From Zanthoxylum bungeanum (lineage: Eukaryota; Streptophyta; Magnoliopsida; Sapindales; Rutaceae), in the NCBI GenBank assembly GCA_019454045.1, contig SKCR01018456.1, positions 1 to 64,000 of the forward strand: 64,000 bases of DNA. Direction: 5' to 3'. This document shows, one piece after another, positions 10,529 to 22,520 of this stretch; position 1 is the first letter of the stretch; each line of letters begins with the position of its first letter. Below the pieces are notes generated by a model. That model had not been told where the DNA came from. It was given only the letters and a program-made list of their open reading frames with translations, and ran no database searches. The translations under genes and the position numbers were made by a program.

Positions 10529-13330
10529 TTAGGGAGTTGCTAAATTCTCCCTTGCAAGAGGAGCAATCTCATCTCCTTCGATACCAGGCTCACTCCCGGC
10601 AACCTCCATACTCAACAGCATCTTTTCCCAAAGTCTTGCCGATTCCTGTATCAAACACATTTTAATGCAATAAACAAAAAGTAGCTTAATGCTTAGTGGT
10701 ATAATACTAACCTTCCATGAAAGATCAAGGGCCATGCAATTCTGGATCATTTCTTCCAAGGCTGGGGTACCATAAGTTGCAACAGCTCTCTTGACATGCT
10801 TTGCAACTGTTGCAACATCAGCTGGATCAACCCTGTCACACTGAAAATATTCCAAAGGCCAAGCAATTGCATCATCTTCCAGTCACTGTAGAACAAACAG
10901 GGCAATGTGAATTTCATTTACTTACTTCAACATTGAAGGCTCCCATTTGGAATCCTGTGATCCCTTCTTTGACAGTGTCAAAAAGTCCACCAGTGGAGGC
11001 GACAATTGGCACCTGTACAAGAATTAATTACTGGGTATTTCTACTGTTAATGGACCAAGGCCATGATAAGTGATGTCAAATTGAAAGGCAAAAAAGAAAA
11101 AGAAAAAGTGATTACAGTTCCATATCGCATGGCATGCAACTGAATGAGACCACATGGCTCAAATCTGCTAGGTACCAACATAAAATCAGATCCAGCAACG
11201 ATCTTATGAGCCAAGGGGGTACTAAACATTGTTATTCCTCTAGCCTTTTCTGGACTTATCATCTCCAGATGTTCAACTTGTTGCTCCATGGGCTTTTTGC
11301 CAGTTCCCTTAAAAAATGAACAACAGACACCACAGAACACTCAACTTCGTATATGTTGCAGCAGTTAAAAAAAAAAAAAAGAATGGGCAAAAGATTATTA
11401 TTATTTTTCTGATTGACACTTACGAGGACCACTATCTGAACATTCTCTCCCATAAATAATGGAATAGCTTGTGCCAGAATATCAGAACCCTTTTGCTCTT
11501 CTAGTCTACCAATGAACCCTATCAGAGGGATATTCCTATCGACAGGCAAGCCAAGTTGTGCTTGAAGGGCTTCCTTCACTAGAGGCTTTGCATTCATAAC
11601 CTGTAAATGACCGTCGCAGCAATGAGCACTCATATGTTTGGAAAATAAAAAACTTTTTAAAAGACATGCACTTACAGTTGTGGCATCATATTTGGCATTG
11701 ATGTATTGATCGGTCGAGGGGTTCCACTCTTGAACATCCATGCCATTCATAATGCCACTGATACCAGTTTTGCGGATAATGCTATCCAACTCAACACCTT
11801 TATCTTCCCCAGAAATAAGTTCCTTTGCATAGTAAGGGCTCACAGTCAAGACCCTGTCTGATTCCAATATTCCAGCCTTCATCCAATTGATCTTTCTCCC
11901 CTTCACAGGCTTGTTATGCCTGGACGACCAACCAATGCCTCTTCAATACATTTAACATGACAAGAGTAATAATTTATAAATTAAATTTCTCTACAGCTCA
12001 TACCCATCAATGAAGTCAAATGACCCCCTGAACTTATCTGGCAAATTGAGAGATGAGAAGTCTGTGAAGGGAAATCTGCCCTGGTAGGCTATGTTATGGA
12101 TGCAAAAGGCAACCTGTATCATTTATCAAATACAATTGTAAATCCCCAATCAATGTCTATTAACAAAAATTTTAAATGCTTAACTTCAAAGCAAGGACAC
12201 CTTACCTTTGCATTCTTGTAAAGTCCATTTGATTGATACATGGTTTTCAAATAGCAGGGAAGCAGAGCAGTGTGCCAATCATTGCCAATAAAGATAATAT
12301 CTTCCCCTGCAAGAAGATAGAACAAGAAATATACCCCAATGGAATTTCTTCTTCAAAACAAATTTAAAGATTCAAGAATTTTAGAAGGGTCCATAGTCCA
12401 TACCATATGGTCCTGAGAAGTATTCGTTGTTGTTCAAATTCAGAACCCTAGGTGCCTCTAGAGCAGCCTGGCACAGTAAGCTGAATCGAAGCTGGTTTTC
12501 CTTGTAATCAAATCCTGCCTTAGGGCCATAGATTTTGGATCCAGTCTTTCCCCAAACCTTGAGTATTCATAAAGATAAAGTTCAGGACTACACGAACCTT
12601 TAGTCATGGAAAAATATTTAACATTTTCAAATGAGTAGCAAAATATCAAACCTTCTCAAGGAACAATGGGTGATCAACAAAGACACGATCAACTCCCCTT
12701 TTGTAGCAGTGAAAGAATCGAACAGTTTCAATGCTATCCCCAACTCTTACCTGCATTCAACAATTTATACGTTTTAACACCAACCATTTACTTCACTTGA
12801 TATCAACAACATAATATAATAAGATCGAACATTTACCTCAGCTAATACACTAGTGTCCCATGCATCTCTATACTGGTCATAGCGAGGAGCCACACTCATT
12901 ACCCGGTGCCCTTTAGCCTAAACAATAGTAGCATTAAGATTATTGCTTGGCCCGTAACTTGCATTGCAAGGCAAAACATGAAGTCGCTACTTACTGCCAA
13001 TGCAGGTGGAAGTCCTCCGAGGACATCACCAAGGCCACCCGTTTTGCTCCATGGACCAACCTCAGCTCCCACAAACACCAAGTTCATCCCTCGTCCACAT
13101 ATGATTTTTTTCAAGGGCACGTTGTTTGCAGTTTGTTGCCCCTTTTTTGTAGCTTCCGTTGCAACTGCTTTTGAAATGGACTTCATTTGTAGCCCGTTCA
13201 ATGATCTTAATCCACTGTGAGTCATTGGCTGATTCCTTGAGCCAATCTGTGAAAAATTCGATTTGACCACCGATCCTGAAGTCAGCTGGGAACTTCCTGC
13301 TACGAATTGTGGGGCAATCATGGTTGCCAT
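10529..13330 (-). CDS. GBSS1: Granule-bound starch synthase I (waxy protein), chloroplast/amyloplast precursor
   Basis: GBSSI is an ADP-glucose glucosyltransferase (GT5 family) that elongates amylose inside starch granules. Twelve coding exons read in phase on the - strand: 13330-12995, 12917-12837, 12750-12652, 12557-12404, 12306-12206, 12113-12004, 11919-11676, 11600-11424, 11307-11116, 11012-10926, 10840-10712 and 10645-10529. They give 608 codons and a TAA, the usual length for the family. A Ser/Ala/Lys-rich transit peptide covers about residues 1-78. The mature protein starts near [14 protein letters not shown], and the ADP-glucose-binding KTGGL is at residues 96-100. Later landmarks are [23 protein letters not shown], the second glycine loop STGGL, and the typical C terminus [15 protein letters not shown]. 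No frameshift or missing catalytic motif was found, so it should be functional. A 3' splice site at 13342-13343 just upstream of the ATG indicates a 5' UTR intron. Identification is very secure; GBSSI rather than GBSSII is likely but not proven. Confidence 0.96.
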
Positions 13331-13341
13331 TTAACTTTGAT
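13331..13341 (-). other. 5' UTR piece of GBSSI next to a leader-intron acceptor
   Basis: Reading the - strand, TTGCAG is followed by ATCAAAGTTAA and the start ATG, so these 11 bases are the end of the leader after splicing. Leader introns are common in GBSSI genes. The donor and first non-coding exon lie upstream (higher coordinates), but I could not place them. Confidence 0.6.
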
Positions 13342-13744
13342 CTGCAACAAGAGCCATTACGGTGAAACATAACTCAAAAAGTAAAAACATTAACTTTGAA
13401 AATTCTAATGATCCTCTATGAATTGAAGCGAATGGTAATGCAAATTACAGACCAGTGAAATGAAAAGATGAGATAGATGGAGAGTAGAGGCCCAAAAGAC
13501 TAGTAAATTGAGTAGCACTACAAGTAATAGCAGAATATATATATATATATAATGGTAGATAATCACAAGTAATTAAAAGTATGAAAGTTAAAGGATGAGG
13601 ATTCTTTCTGAGTGATTGTCGAATGATATCATGGTAACAGATTGAGAAAATCTCTCAAATGCTGTTAATAATATCATCACTGTTACTTACTGTCAGTTAC
13701 TCATTGATACTTGTATGGAGAGCGTTTGAAGTCGTCAGCTCATG

Positions 13745-13752
13745 CCACGTGG
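13745..13752. promoter_or_regulatory. Perfect G-box (CCACGTGG) upstream of GBSSI
   Basis: The palindrome CCACGTGG sits about 415 bp upstream of the GBSSI start codon. G-boxes bind plant bZIP and bHLH factors and often mediate light, circadian or sugar responses. That this one acts on GBSSI is inferred from position only. Confidence 0.45.
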
Positions 13753-13852
13753 CGAATTGGGAATACGCCACGAGGGTTTTCACTTTTCATCACCTTTGGA
13801 GTTTTACTGGGTCCTACTAATAGCAATGAGCGTGCCAACGGTCGACAACTCA

Positions 13853-14409
13853 GCTCTAGATTGACCTGTTTTCCTTAATGGTCCCTTTCCTTTAGAATTT
13901 TTTTTACTGTACTTTTGTATCCTTAAAATTGGACAGTGGAGAAAAACGTGTCACTTTATATTAATTACTATTATTATCAACGTATGCTTAACATTTCAAT
14001 TAAATTTTCTTTTCCTCTACTGACGGATTTGACAAAAAGTTCTAAGTTTTGATTACACGTAATACGATTAACGGTATTATAACTCATTTACCTTGAGTAG
14101 ATATCAGTGGTACCCTAAATCCTAAACAAAATAAAAATATCAATTCGAAATTTAAGAAATTAAGTTGTTATAAAATCTTGAAAATATTAATAAACAACAC
14201 TTCGATTTGGAATTGGAAATTTCCATGTCCAGCCCACTTGCCAACTTTATTCTTAAGCTAAATATAATTAATTTAAGATAGTTTTTGTTTGTTTATTTGT
14301 TTTTTTGTCCTGATATCTAGGTCTTAATCAAATCGGCTAAGAATAGTTATTGAGAGAATAATATAAGCTTGAGGCAACCCTTAACTCATGCATTTATGTA
14401 TAAATTGGC
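13853..14409. other. Intergenic stretch, nothing recognised
   Basis: AT-rich non-coding DNA upstream of GBSSI and up to the SINE target site at 14410. No open frame or repeat with clear ends. Confidence 0.4.
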
Positions 14410-14423
14410 CTACATTACCTTTT

Positions 14424-14599
14424 TTTTTTTTTTTTTTTTTTGAATTCGTTGGAAATCTTGTCTCTAAACCACCCCTTCCGGGTTTAAGCGGAGTAGGTAA
14501 AACCTCTGAATGTCTCAGACTCTTACAAAAAACGCACTCACTAGATTCAAACCCAAGACCTCAATATGATCCTAAACCTCACGCCACTAACCCTTGGGA
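14424..14599 (-). mobile_element. tRNA-derived SINE, copy 2, with poly(A) tail and target-site duplication
   Basis: Read on the - strand, this 176-bp element starts GTCCCAAGGGTTAGTGGCG. It has a B-box-like GGGTTTGAATC, shares its body with 7871-8038, and ends in a poly(A) tail (22 T on the + strand, 14420-14441). Perfect 14-bp direct repeats CTACATTACCTTTT flank it (14410-14423 and 14600-14613). Poly(A), Pol III-like box and long target duplication together support a LINE-mobilised SINE. Confidence 0.88.
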
Positions 14600-14694
14600 C
14601 TACATTACCTTTTCACCTAAGAATAACAGGCAAAAAGACCGGCCAACCCTGCACTTGATAGGGTGATAGAAAAAAGATAAATTTTTACATGATG

Positions 14695-15064
14695 TACAAG
14701 AACACGGTTTTGGAATCGGCGATTCCGATTCTGGTTTCGAAATTGAAACCGAACAGTAAAATTATGGTTCCGATTCCAAACCGTATTAATAAAAAAGAAA
14801 AATTAATAAAATTAAAATTAAATATAAATTAAACTAGTTTTGATTAAATTAAAAATATTATTATAGAAATATAACATAATAAAAAATCTTCATAGTTAAA
14901 TTTCGTATTTCACTAATTCATCATTAAATTTTATTTTATTTTATTTTATTTTATTTTTTTTTTAGTGGTTCCTCAAAAAAAGAGAAACGGAATCGTCGGT
15001 TTCTGGAACCAGAGGTTCTAGGCGATTTCAATTTCGATTCGGAACCGAACGGCGACCAGACCTA
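14695..15064. mobile_element. hAT-type MITE of the GGTTCC family, degraded copy
   Basis: Both ends carry clustered GGTTCCG/CGGAACC words facing each other, with an AT-rich core and a right end GACCAGACCTA. The last matches the right end (GGCCAGGTCTA) of the related element at 20632-20966. No clear 8-bp duplication is visible here, so the left end is approximate. Confidence 0.6.
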
Positions 15065-15188
15065 TATACAGCCATAAACATTTTGGCACACAGTATCGTT
15101 TTACATGACAATGACTATACAAAAAGACATACTTGATAGGCAAAAGATCGATTTTTGATAGGAAAAAAACTGACTTATATATGACGTA

Positions 15189-15190
<2 letters not shown>

Positions 15191-15227
<37 letters not shown>
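15191..15227 (+). repeat. Poly(A) tract (37 A)
   Basis: An uninterrupted A homopolymer. It could be the tail of a retroposed sequence, but no recognisable body or target duplication accompanies it. Confidence 0.85.
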
Positions 15228-15229
<2 letters not shown>

Positions 15230-15541
15230 CCGGTTTAGATGTGACGGTACAAAAACATAGCTAGAAGAGGGGATGAGCTAACATTGGTTCAATGCAAGAC
15301 TTGAGTATTTCTTGATTGATTTGAACGCTGTTAAATCATGTCCATATTCTAATGCTTAATTGAGCATTTCCTGACTAGTTTTATTAGGCAAGTGATATTT
15401 GCTTTGTTGAGCATTATCTGATTGTTCATAGTTGGTGATTCTTAGCTTGGTTCTGAAGTTGAGGATAAGGCCATAACCACCCTCTTTCTTTATGTATACA
15501 CGTACACCTACCATTGTTTCCGAACCCCACCCCATTCAGTG

Positions 15542-15544
<3 letters not shown>

Positions 15545-15577
<33 letters not shown>
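15545..15577. repeat. AT dinucleotide microsatellite
   Basis: A perfect AT repeat of about 16 units in the intergenic region. Confidence 0.9.
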
Positions 15578-15578
<1 letters not shown>

Positions 15579-15656
15579 CTCATTTAGAGTTTGAACTACA
15601 GCGCATAGCTATTAAAAATGTCTTCATGTTTCATTTCCCGAAACCGTTGTTTGCAG

Positions 15657-15745
15657 CCCAGAAAGATCATTATATCTATGCTGTGGATTTTGCAGATGCC
15701 CAGAATGTTTTTGCTGATCCTAAAGCCTTTGTAATTGGCCCTGAT
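15657..15745 (+). other. Possible orphan coding exon (gene fragment)
   Basis: An open segment with a good acceptor (TTTGCAG) and donor (GTGAGT) would encode about 29 residues including DHYIYAVDFADAQNVFADPK. The local composition looks coding, not like surrounding AT-rich DNA, but no other exon is evident on this strand nearby. The protein is not recognised. It may be a captured or leftover exon, or chance. Confidence 0.3.
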
Positions 15746-16139
15746 GTGAGTATCCCAAATTCCTTTGTACTTGTGCTGTACTCTCAAAAGTTTTCACAGG
15801 ATAAGCTTTCCTTCTCTCTATTATTATAGCTCTTGCTGGAAACAACGATGAAACAGAAAAATACAAAACAAGAAAATAGAAACATTTGCCTGTTATGCCC
15901 GCAGCATAATAATATATCTGGCTACATGGTTTCCATTTTCGAAGAATACAGTTGTATGATATTTTCAATTTTTGCATTCTGAAGCTGCTTCACGACTCTT
16001 GACATACAAAAAGAATACAACTTGCCCTTTCAAAAAGGGTGTGCAAGCGAGGAGAATCATCATATTCTACAGTCAATATCCGACTTCACTGCAGCAGCAA
16101 CTTGACTAGCATCTCTAGAACGAAGCAAAAAGCTAATAG

Positions 16140-18827
16140 TCACAACCTCCTTCCAATTTTTGCAAACCTTCTGGCTACTCCAAATATAACTGCCTTGGTC
16201 AAGAGCCCCTTGTCAATACTACAAGCAAGGGCAATGGCCCCTCCAACAACTAGGAGCTTGGGTATGTTCCTGCCTCCTTTCTCAGATGAATCTGAGGTTT
16301 CAACCACAGACAAATCACTAGTGCAATTTTCTAAAGTTCTTAGGTAGTCTGCACTGACTTTGGTGCTGATTTGAGCCATGAAAGCACAACGTGAAAGTGA
16401 AGCTCCCGATGCTCTCTCCTTCATATATGCACGCAACGCAGGGTCAAACTTCTTGACAGCTCCCCACATACCCTGCCGGACTCCAAGCTTTGCAATTTCC
16501 CATGGTATACCCATGTCTTCATGATGAAACAGTATCACCTCACATGCTGTCAGCTGGCCATCCCCATTCCTTGATTCAACTGGTTCACATCCAACATGTA
16601 CATATCTTAGTCATCAATTGTTTATTATAGTACATTTCTGTAACAGAAAAACACTTGAAAGAGTTGTCCGACTTTAAAATGAAAATTCAAATAATTTTTC
16701 TTTTTATTCACCACTAGCATAAAACAAGAACCGTTCTCTCCTTTTTAAGCAAATTATGGGCATGTGAATGGTGCTCAGTTTTTGTAACTAGATAGGAACA
16801 AAAGGCGCATAAAGAAATAACAACTAATAAATGGCATGATAAAAAAACTCAGTTACCTGCACGAATGCACCAACTTGAATAGAACAAATCAACGCGTCTG
16901 GGTTTGTTGCGCCTTGGCACAGAGGAATAGGGTACTCCCTGAAACATGTATAACAGCAAACAAGTCATTAATAAAACTAGTAACATCTACAAAGAGTTGC
17001 AAATTGACCATGTGAAACTTGCACAAGAAGTTGAAATGGAACACAGGCACACAACTACAATTCTCAACCAAAACACATACAACCAGTTCCCAGGATTCAC
17101 AAGGTCAGCTCATTTAGTTGGGACTTGGGAGTCCAGATTAGTTGAGTTGAAATAGAGGTATAAATTATAATTCAACTTTAGTACTGTAACTCTGATTACA
17201 GTGATCATATCCATAATATCATTTTGCACTCTATGTTTCCACCCTTAAGACATTACATTTGTTTGACAAACTATGTTCCAATTTAGCTAATCCGATGAGA
17301 GTTAGGATTAGGAACATGGAAACATATAAAGATATGAAGATAGCTTTACGATGAGAAAGAATAAAAATGACCAATCAAGCAAAAGCTTAGTACAAATAGA
17401 GAAAGAAGCAGTTTGAAATAGATGCTGATCCCTTACTAGACAGAAAAATAAATTAGTTCAGATATGGTAAAAACAGTTGATCTTTATCATACCTTTGTGA
17501 CACAGTAGTAGGATCGTCCAGACTCCCAAATCCGACGGCCTATAATGTATTCTCGGTCACTGCAAAAGAAGGGAAACTGTGCCACAAAAAATTAAATTTT
17601 TTGTTTTTTGAAAAAAAAAACTTCAGCAAACAAAACCAACAAATCTCTTGCAACAAAAAATATACAAGAAAAAATCAACTCACCTTTCGCACCCACTGAA
17701 CTACCATGGTTCCTGTGGTGGGGCACTCCTCCAGAGTAGAAGCATATATAAGCATGTCATCCCACTTCAACCGATAATGGTCATCCCAAAAGAAATCCCT
17801 CACCATCTCAGGAGAGACATCCTCATAGACAGTTCTGGATCGATACTGTGGAGGACCATTCTATCAAATCCATTAAAAAAAAATCCAATGAATCATATAA
17901 GTTACTACAGATAACACACACCTCAGTACCATATGATAGTTACAAGCTCAATTTGCAAATGACAAAAATTATTTTCATCAAACCAAATACCCAAATTGAC
18001 AAAATTTCCAGAAGAGAACCAAAGTCATTGTGCTCTATCCAGGATCAAAATTTCAGGAAGAGGCAGGAAGGGGTGGTTGGGGGGTGTGGAGATAAACTAC
18101 CTCGGGATCTCTCCGCCAAGCTTGATAGGCCATATTTGGCGCAGCACGATCCATCATCTGAATCCAAGCAGGGCCCCCATCTTTCTCATCAACAAGCCTA
18201 CACAAATGCTCCAAATCATCTTCTGCCACTATACTTGATTGTTCCCTTTGGAGCTGTGAAGAACTGCCGATATAATGTCGATTAGTTAAATATGTTCCAA
18301 ATGATAATTCAATTCAAAATCAATTTTCACTTCCTGTTTCGGTAACCAAATTCTTGCTCTGTATGAAAACAAAGCATTTGATAAGCTAAACTTAAACCCC
18401 AAATATAATTCCACTGGAAGCACTATATTGGAATTCGATAAACATTTAATGAAATTTGTTTTTTTTTTTCGAAAAAAAAAACAGACCTGCAGTCAGAATT
18501 GGAGGTTGGTGGGACATCACAAGTGTCCCTTTGAATCCCATCATCAGAATTCCCAGATATGCAAGTGGGCAATTGAAATTTCAAAAAATTCAAGCCTGGA
18601 ATCGACCCAAAGCCAGTCAAAATTCTATTATTCGATTCCTCAGAGACTGAAGAATCTATCAAATCTCTACAACCTAAATTAGCCCATTTGGGTTTCCATG
18701 CCCAGCCAACAAGTACCCCAACAATCACAGCGATCCATAAAGGCGTCATTAACGTCATAAGCTCGGTTACCACATCAACCATCGAGGGTTTCTTCAAAAT
18801 CTCCAACAAAATCAAAGCAAAACCCAT
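16140..18827 (-). CDS. START-domain lipid-binding protein, N-terminally membrane-anchored
   Basis: Six coding exons read in phase on the - strand: 18827-18487, 18263-18101, 17860-17684, 17576-17493, 16938-16857 and 16579-16140 (TGA), giving 428 codons. The N terminus has a hydrophobic segment (about residues 25-44, TPLWIAVIVGVLVGWAW), probably a signal anchor. A START domain (StAR-related lipid transfer; about residues 120-355) follows, with landmarks AWRRDPENGPPQYRSRTVYE, PFFCSDREYIIGRR, YYCVTKGVPY and HHEDMGIPWEIAKLGVRQGM. A second hydrophobic stretch lies near the C terminus (LLVVGGAIALACSI). Plant relatives are annotated as phosphatidylcholine-transfer-like START proteins, and the ligand is unknown. 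An upstream in-frame ATG at 18915-18917 would add 30 residues. I prefer 18827 because it places the anchor at the N terminus. No damage was seen, so it should be functional. Confidence 0.9.
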
Positions 18828-19690
18828 TGTTATTATTAAATATGGAATATCCAAACACGACCCTCGGTGGAATCGAATTAGTAGCCGTGAAACGCAGCGA
18901 TTCTTCGAGAGTTTCAAAGGGAAAAATTAACCAGAATATAAGATAGAAAAATTAACGTAAAAAAATAATTGTGAGGTATACAATAAGCTAATAAAATAAT
19001 AATAAAAAATGGGTCTTGCAGAAGAGAGAAGAGATTAGCAGAGATTGCAGAGCAGAGATTGCACAAGATTCGGATAAGGATTTTAAGATTAGCGGTAGAG
19101 ACTCGTCTTCTTCAGATAACCGTGGGCCCAGATAACCTTTTTTTTTTTTTTTAAATAATGATTTGTTTGTGCATGTAATGTTTTATGTTATTGATTTGTG
19201 GTTGGTTGAGGCAAAATATCAAATATGGCTATTCTTTTTTGCTTAGAGATTTGGTCTTTTTTTTTTTTATGTGGTGATTATCCTTACATGTTCTCTGCTG
19301 TGTGTGTATGTGTGTATATATATATGGCTGCGTGTGGTCTGTGCCGCGTTCATCGATTTTCACGTTCTGCTTTGGAACCATTTTAAACTTTTTTTTATTT
19401 CGGATTTGACCCCGTGGTTATTTCCATATTCAATACCTCACCATTTTACCCACGGGAAAACTCCATATCGAACAAATAGCTTAAAATATGATTATCAAAT
19501 ATTGTGCTCAAATTCAAAAAATATATTCTTAGATAATCGATAATTTACATGTTCTACTTAAATTCGGATCAGGTAATTTGACGGTGAGATTTCCAACGTT
19601 TTTTTTAAAAAAAAATCTTGGAAGGAAAAATATTGAGATTTCCCCCTTAAAATCAAAATATTTGATTTGGGTATTGAAAGTTCAAACGTA
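18828..19690. other. 5' flank and promoter region of the START gene, then intergenic DNA
   Basis: The first ~250 bases contain the - strand leader, including the alternative ATG at 18917. T homopolymers occur near 19139-19153 and 19257-19269, and a TG/TA simple stretch lies near 19300-19325. No coding sequence was recognised. Confidence 0.4.
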
Positions 19691-20345
19691 TTAAAAAATC
19701 ATAAATTATTAAACCTAAAATAATATAAAAACATAATATACTATTAAAATAAGAAATCTATTAATTTAATTAATTAATTATATTTTAATTTATTATTAGT
19801 AAATTATAAACTTAAAATAAAGAAACCTATTATAATAAGAAAACATAATATAATCTCTTATTAAAATTAAAAAACATACGTGACACTTAATCTATACAAT
19901 TAACCTCTACAATTAATTTATTATTATTAAATTATAAAATTAAAATATATTTACAATTAATTTTTGTATTAAATAAAAAAATTAATTACAATAAAAATAC
20001 ATAGTATAATTTTATAAAAACTGTATTATAATAAGAAAATATAATTTAATATCATATTATAATTAAAAAAACTATTAAATTATAAAATTAATTTAATAAA
20101 TCTATTAAGTAAGAACCTTATTATAAGTTAAATATTTTTAAGCTTTCTAATAGTGTTACATGACACATAATATCTACAATTATTTTTTATTACCTATTAT
20201 AATAAAAAGATATAGTATAATATTCTATTAAAATAAAAAATATGTGTGGTATATAATCTCTACAATTAATATTTTTATTATTAAATTATAATATTAAAAA
20301 AATATTACAATATAAAAATATAATCTTCTATTAAAATAAGAAAAC
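19691..20345. repeat. Very AT-rich degenerate tandem-like DNA
   Basis: Variants of TATTAAAATAAGAAA, TATAATATAAT and TTAAATTATAAAATTAA recur many times with irregular spacing. Similar words return at 21004-21190 on the other side of the MITE. It looks like an old decayed repeat; no gene is present. Confidence 0.5.
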
Positions 20346-20631
20346 CAAATAGTAGCATCCCACAACCTAGCCAATTTGTTGGATTTCAGGTCTATTGTTA
20401 TTTGTTATTTTATTTTGAATTATTTTTTTAAGTTTTTTATTTCATGAATTTTTTATTATTTAATGTGCTTCATGATACATACTCTAACTATTAACTCTTG
20501 CACAATGAAAAATAAATATTATTTGAAAGCTGAAAGACAAACGAATGAGACATAACTATTACATGTAAGAAAATTATTTAGATTATAAAACCGACAAGAT
20601 TCAGAGTATGTACAAGATCAATACCTAAATA

Positions 20632-20966
20632 TAGACTCGCTCACGGTTCCGATTCGGAACCAAAATCGAACCGGAACCAAATTAGAAGGAACCAGACGGT
20701 TACGGACCGTACGGTTCGGTTAGAGTTCCCACCCTAACCGAACCGCTAGAACCGGACAGTTCCACTATTAAAATTCAAATAAATTTAAGTTTGTATTTTA
20801 TTTTTAATTTAATTTAATAAAATTCAAATAAATAAATTTTTTATTATATTTATTTCATAATAATATCCAATTACAAATTTCTTTAAAATTTAATTTCCAT
20901 TAAAAAAAATTGAACCGGAACCATCCGGTTCGGAACCGCACCGAACCGAACCGGTGGCCAGGTCTA
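20632..20966. mobile_element. hAT-type MITE of the GGTTCC family with perfect 8-bp TSD
   Basis: A 335-bp element with ends TAGACTCG...CAGGTCTA. Subterminal GGTTCCG and CGGAACC words face each other and the core is AT-rich and non-coding. The direct repeat CCTAAATA (20624-20631 and 20967-20974) is a perfect 8-bp target duplication, diagnostic of the hAT superfamily. Confidence 0.85.
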
Positions 20967-21003
20967 CCTAAATATATGATATATATATATATATATATAT
21001 ATA

Positions 21004-21190
21004 CACTAATATATATATATAAGTTAAATATTTTAAGCATTCCATCTCGCCACGTGGCGAATTCATATTAAAGTTATAAAATAAAATAAAATAAATCTAT
21101 TAAAATAAAATACATATTATAATTTATAAGAATTATATTATAACACGAAAACATATTATACTATATTATTAAAAAATACTATTAAATTAT
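21004..21190. repeat. AT-rich degenerate repeat, continuation
   Basis: Same character as 19691-20345 (TATTAAAATAAAATA words), with an AT microsatellite just before it near 20979-21003. Confidence 0.4.
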
Positions 21191-22520
21191 TGTAACATCC
21201 CCCTCATCGGAGATGCTATCGGCAGAGAATATGCTGACCCATTCTCTTGAGCCTCTGACTATTGGACTGTGGTTATCACTACTAATCTTATTTCAAATAT
21301 AGACTCATACATAAGGACCATTGTCCAACTCAACAACATGAATACATTTATACTCGTAACTGTATACTTTTTATTACTTCTCTTTACAGTTCTGTTCGTG
21401 AACACTTTTAATACATTATAAAGACTTATACATTACTAATAACTGACATGCGACTTTACTTGACATTGATAATGCTGAAACTCTGATCTCGACCTGGTGA
21501 ACCTAGACACCCTAATAATTGCCATCAATAGTTATCCTCTCGAGTTCGTCTTTCGGATATACCTGCAAAACAGAAAAATTGGGAGTGAGGGGTAGATCGT
21601 TTGAACGACCTAGTGAGTGGACAGTTTAAAACGGAAATTGAAATACTTTACAAAACATTCATTTGTTTCTGAAATCGAAATAATCTTCAAGAAAATAATC
21701 TTTTCTGAAAAACTCTTCCGTATTTGAAAACCAATCTCTTTCTGTGAAACTTTTTGGAAACTCTTTTATGTATGTAAAACTCTAAGTCTTTATGTAAAAC
21801 TGAATTCTTTCTAAAACTCTTTTCGTAAAACTGCTCTTTCTAATCTCTTTCTTAAAGCCATCATTTCTGAAAACCATTTCTCTGAAAATCTTATCTCTGA
21901 GAATATGTCTCTGAAAAACCTTACGTATGAGGGCGTTACGTCTCGCCGTAACCAAATTCCATTCCCAAACTCTTATATACCATTTGATCAAAACATGCAT
22001 ATAAGGGTTTTCGAAGTTTTAACACTAACCCAAATTTATCTCACAATACACATCATTTCAAACATGCTTCACCATTAATTTTCATCAAAGCAACAAGACT
22101 TGTCCTCAAGTTATCAAAATCTCATATTTTAGATTTGGGTCAAGATTTCTTCTTCTTCAATTCTAGAGTCCATAAGCCTTCTTTTTTCCTTCCCAAACTT
22201 GGTTTGTATTGGATCATCTCCATACTTCTTCAAAATTTGTAGCGACAACCTCACATCACAAGACTTGGGTGCCAATTGAGATGTAAGTTCTTGTTTTTGA
22301 CTTCCACTCTCGTTGAGGGTTTTTTTTTTCCACATTACAATCACATGGTAACTGAGATTAAATTAATGCTAGTAACACGCTTCGGTTCTTACTTCTCTAC
22401 GATAGGCTAGCTCGTTTGCGCCGTGTGAATTCGTGTACACACTTTATAGCTTTCATTTTGATTTCTGGCCCAAGTTCTTATGTATTCAAACTTTGCTTTA
22501 TCAAGAAACTCTGATCCTAC
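21191..22520 (-). mobile_element. Diverged long-LTR relic related to the 35879 LTR family (copy R1)
   Basis: It starts TGTAACATCCCC and follows the same order of landmarks as the young LTRs at 35879, 42790 and 49706: GGAGATGCTATCGGCAG, then a CTGACT segment, then TAGATCG...CCTAGTGAGTGGAC, then TCTGAAAA-rich sequence and a TTACGTCTCG motif. Orientation is assigned by similarity. The right end is not clear; the relation fades near 22,500. No internal domain was recognised, so it is a solo or truncated LTR. Confidence 0.6.

Noticed and set aside
13744..13758. GCCACGTGGCGAATT shared between the GBSSI upstream region and 21050-21064
   Set aside because: One 15-mer match in a 64-kb window is within chance expectation; the G-box itself is kept as a feature but the pair is not evidence of a shared element.
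15191..15227. Poly(A) tract as the tail of a processed retrogene
   Set aside because: No coding body, no SINE body and no target duplication found upstream.
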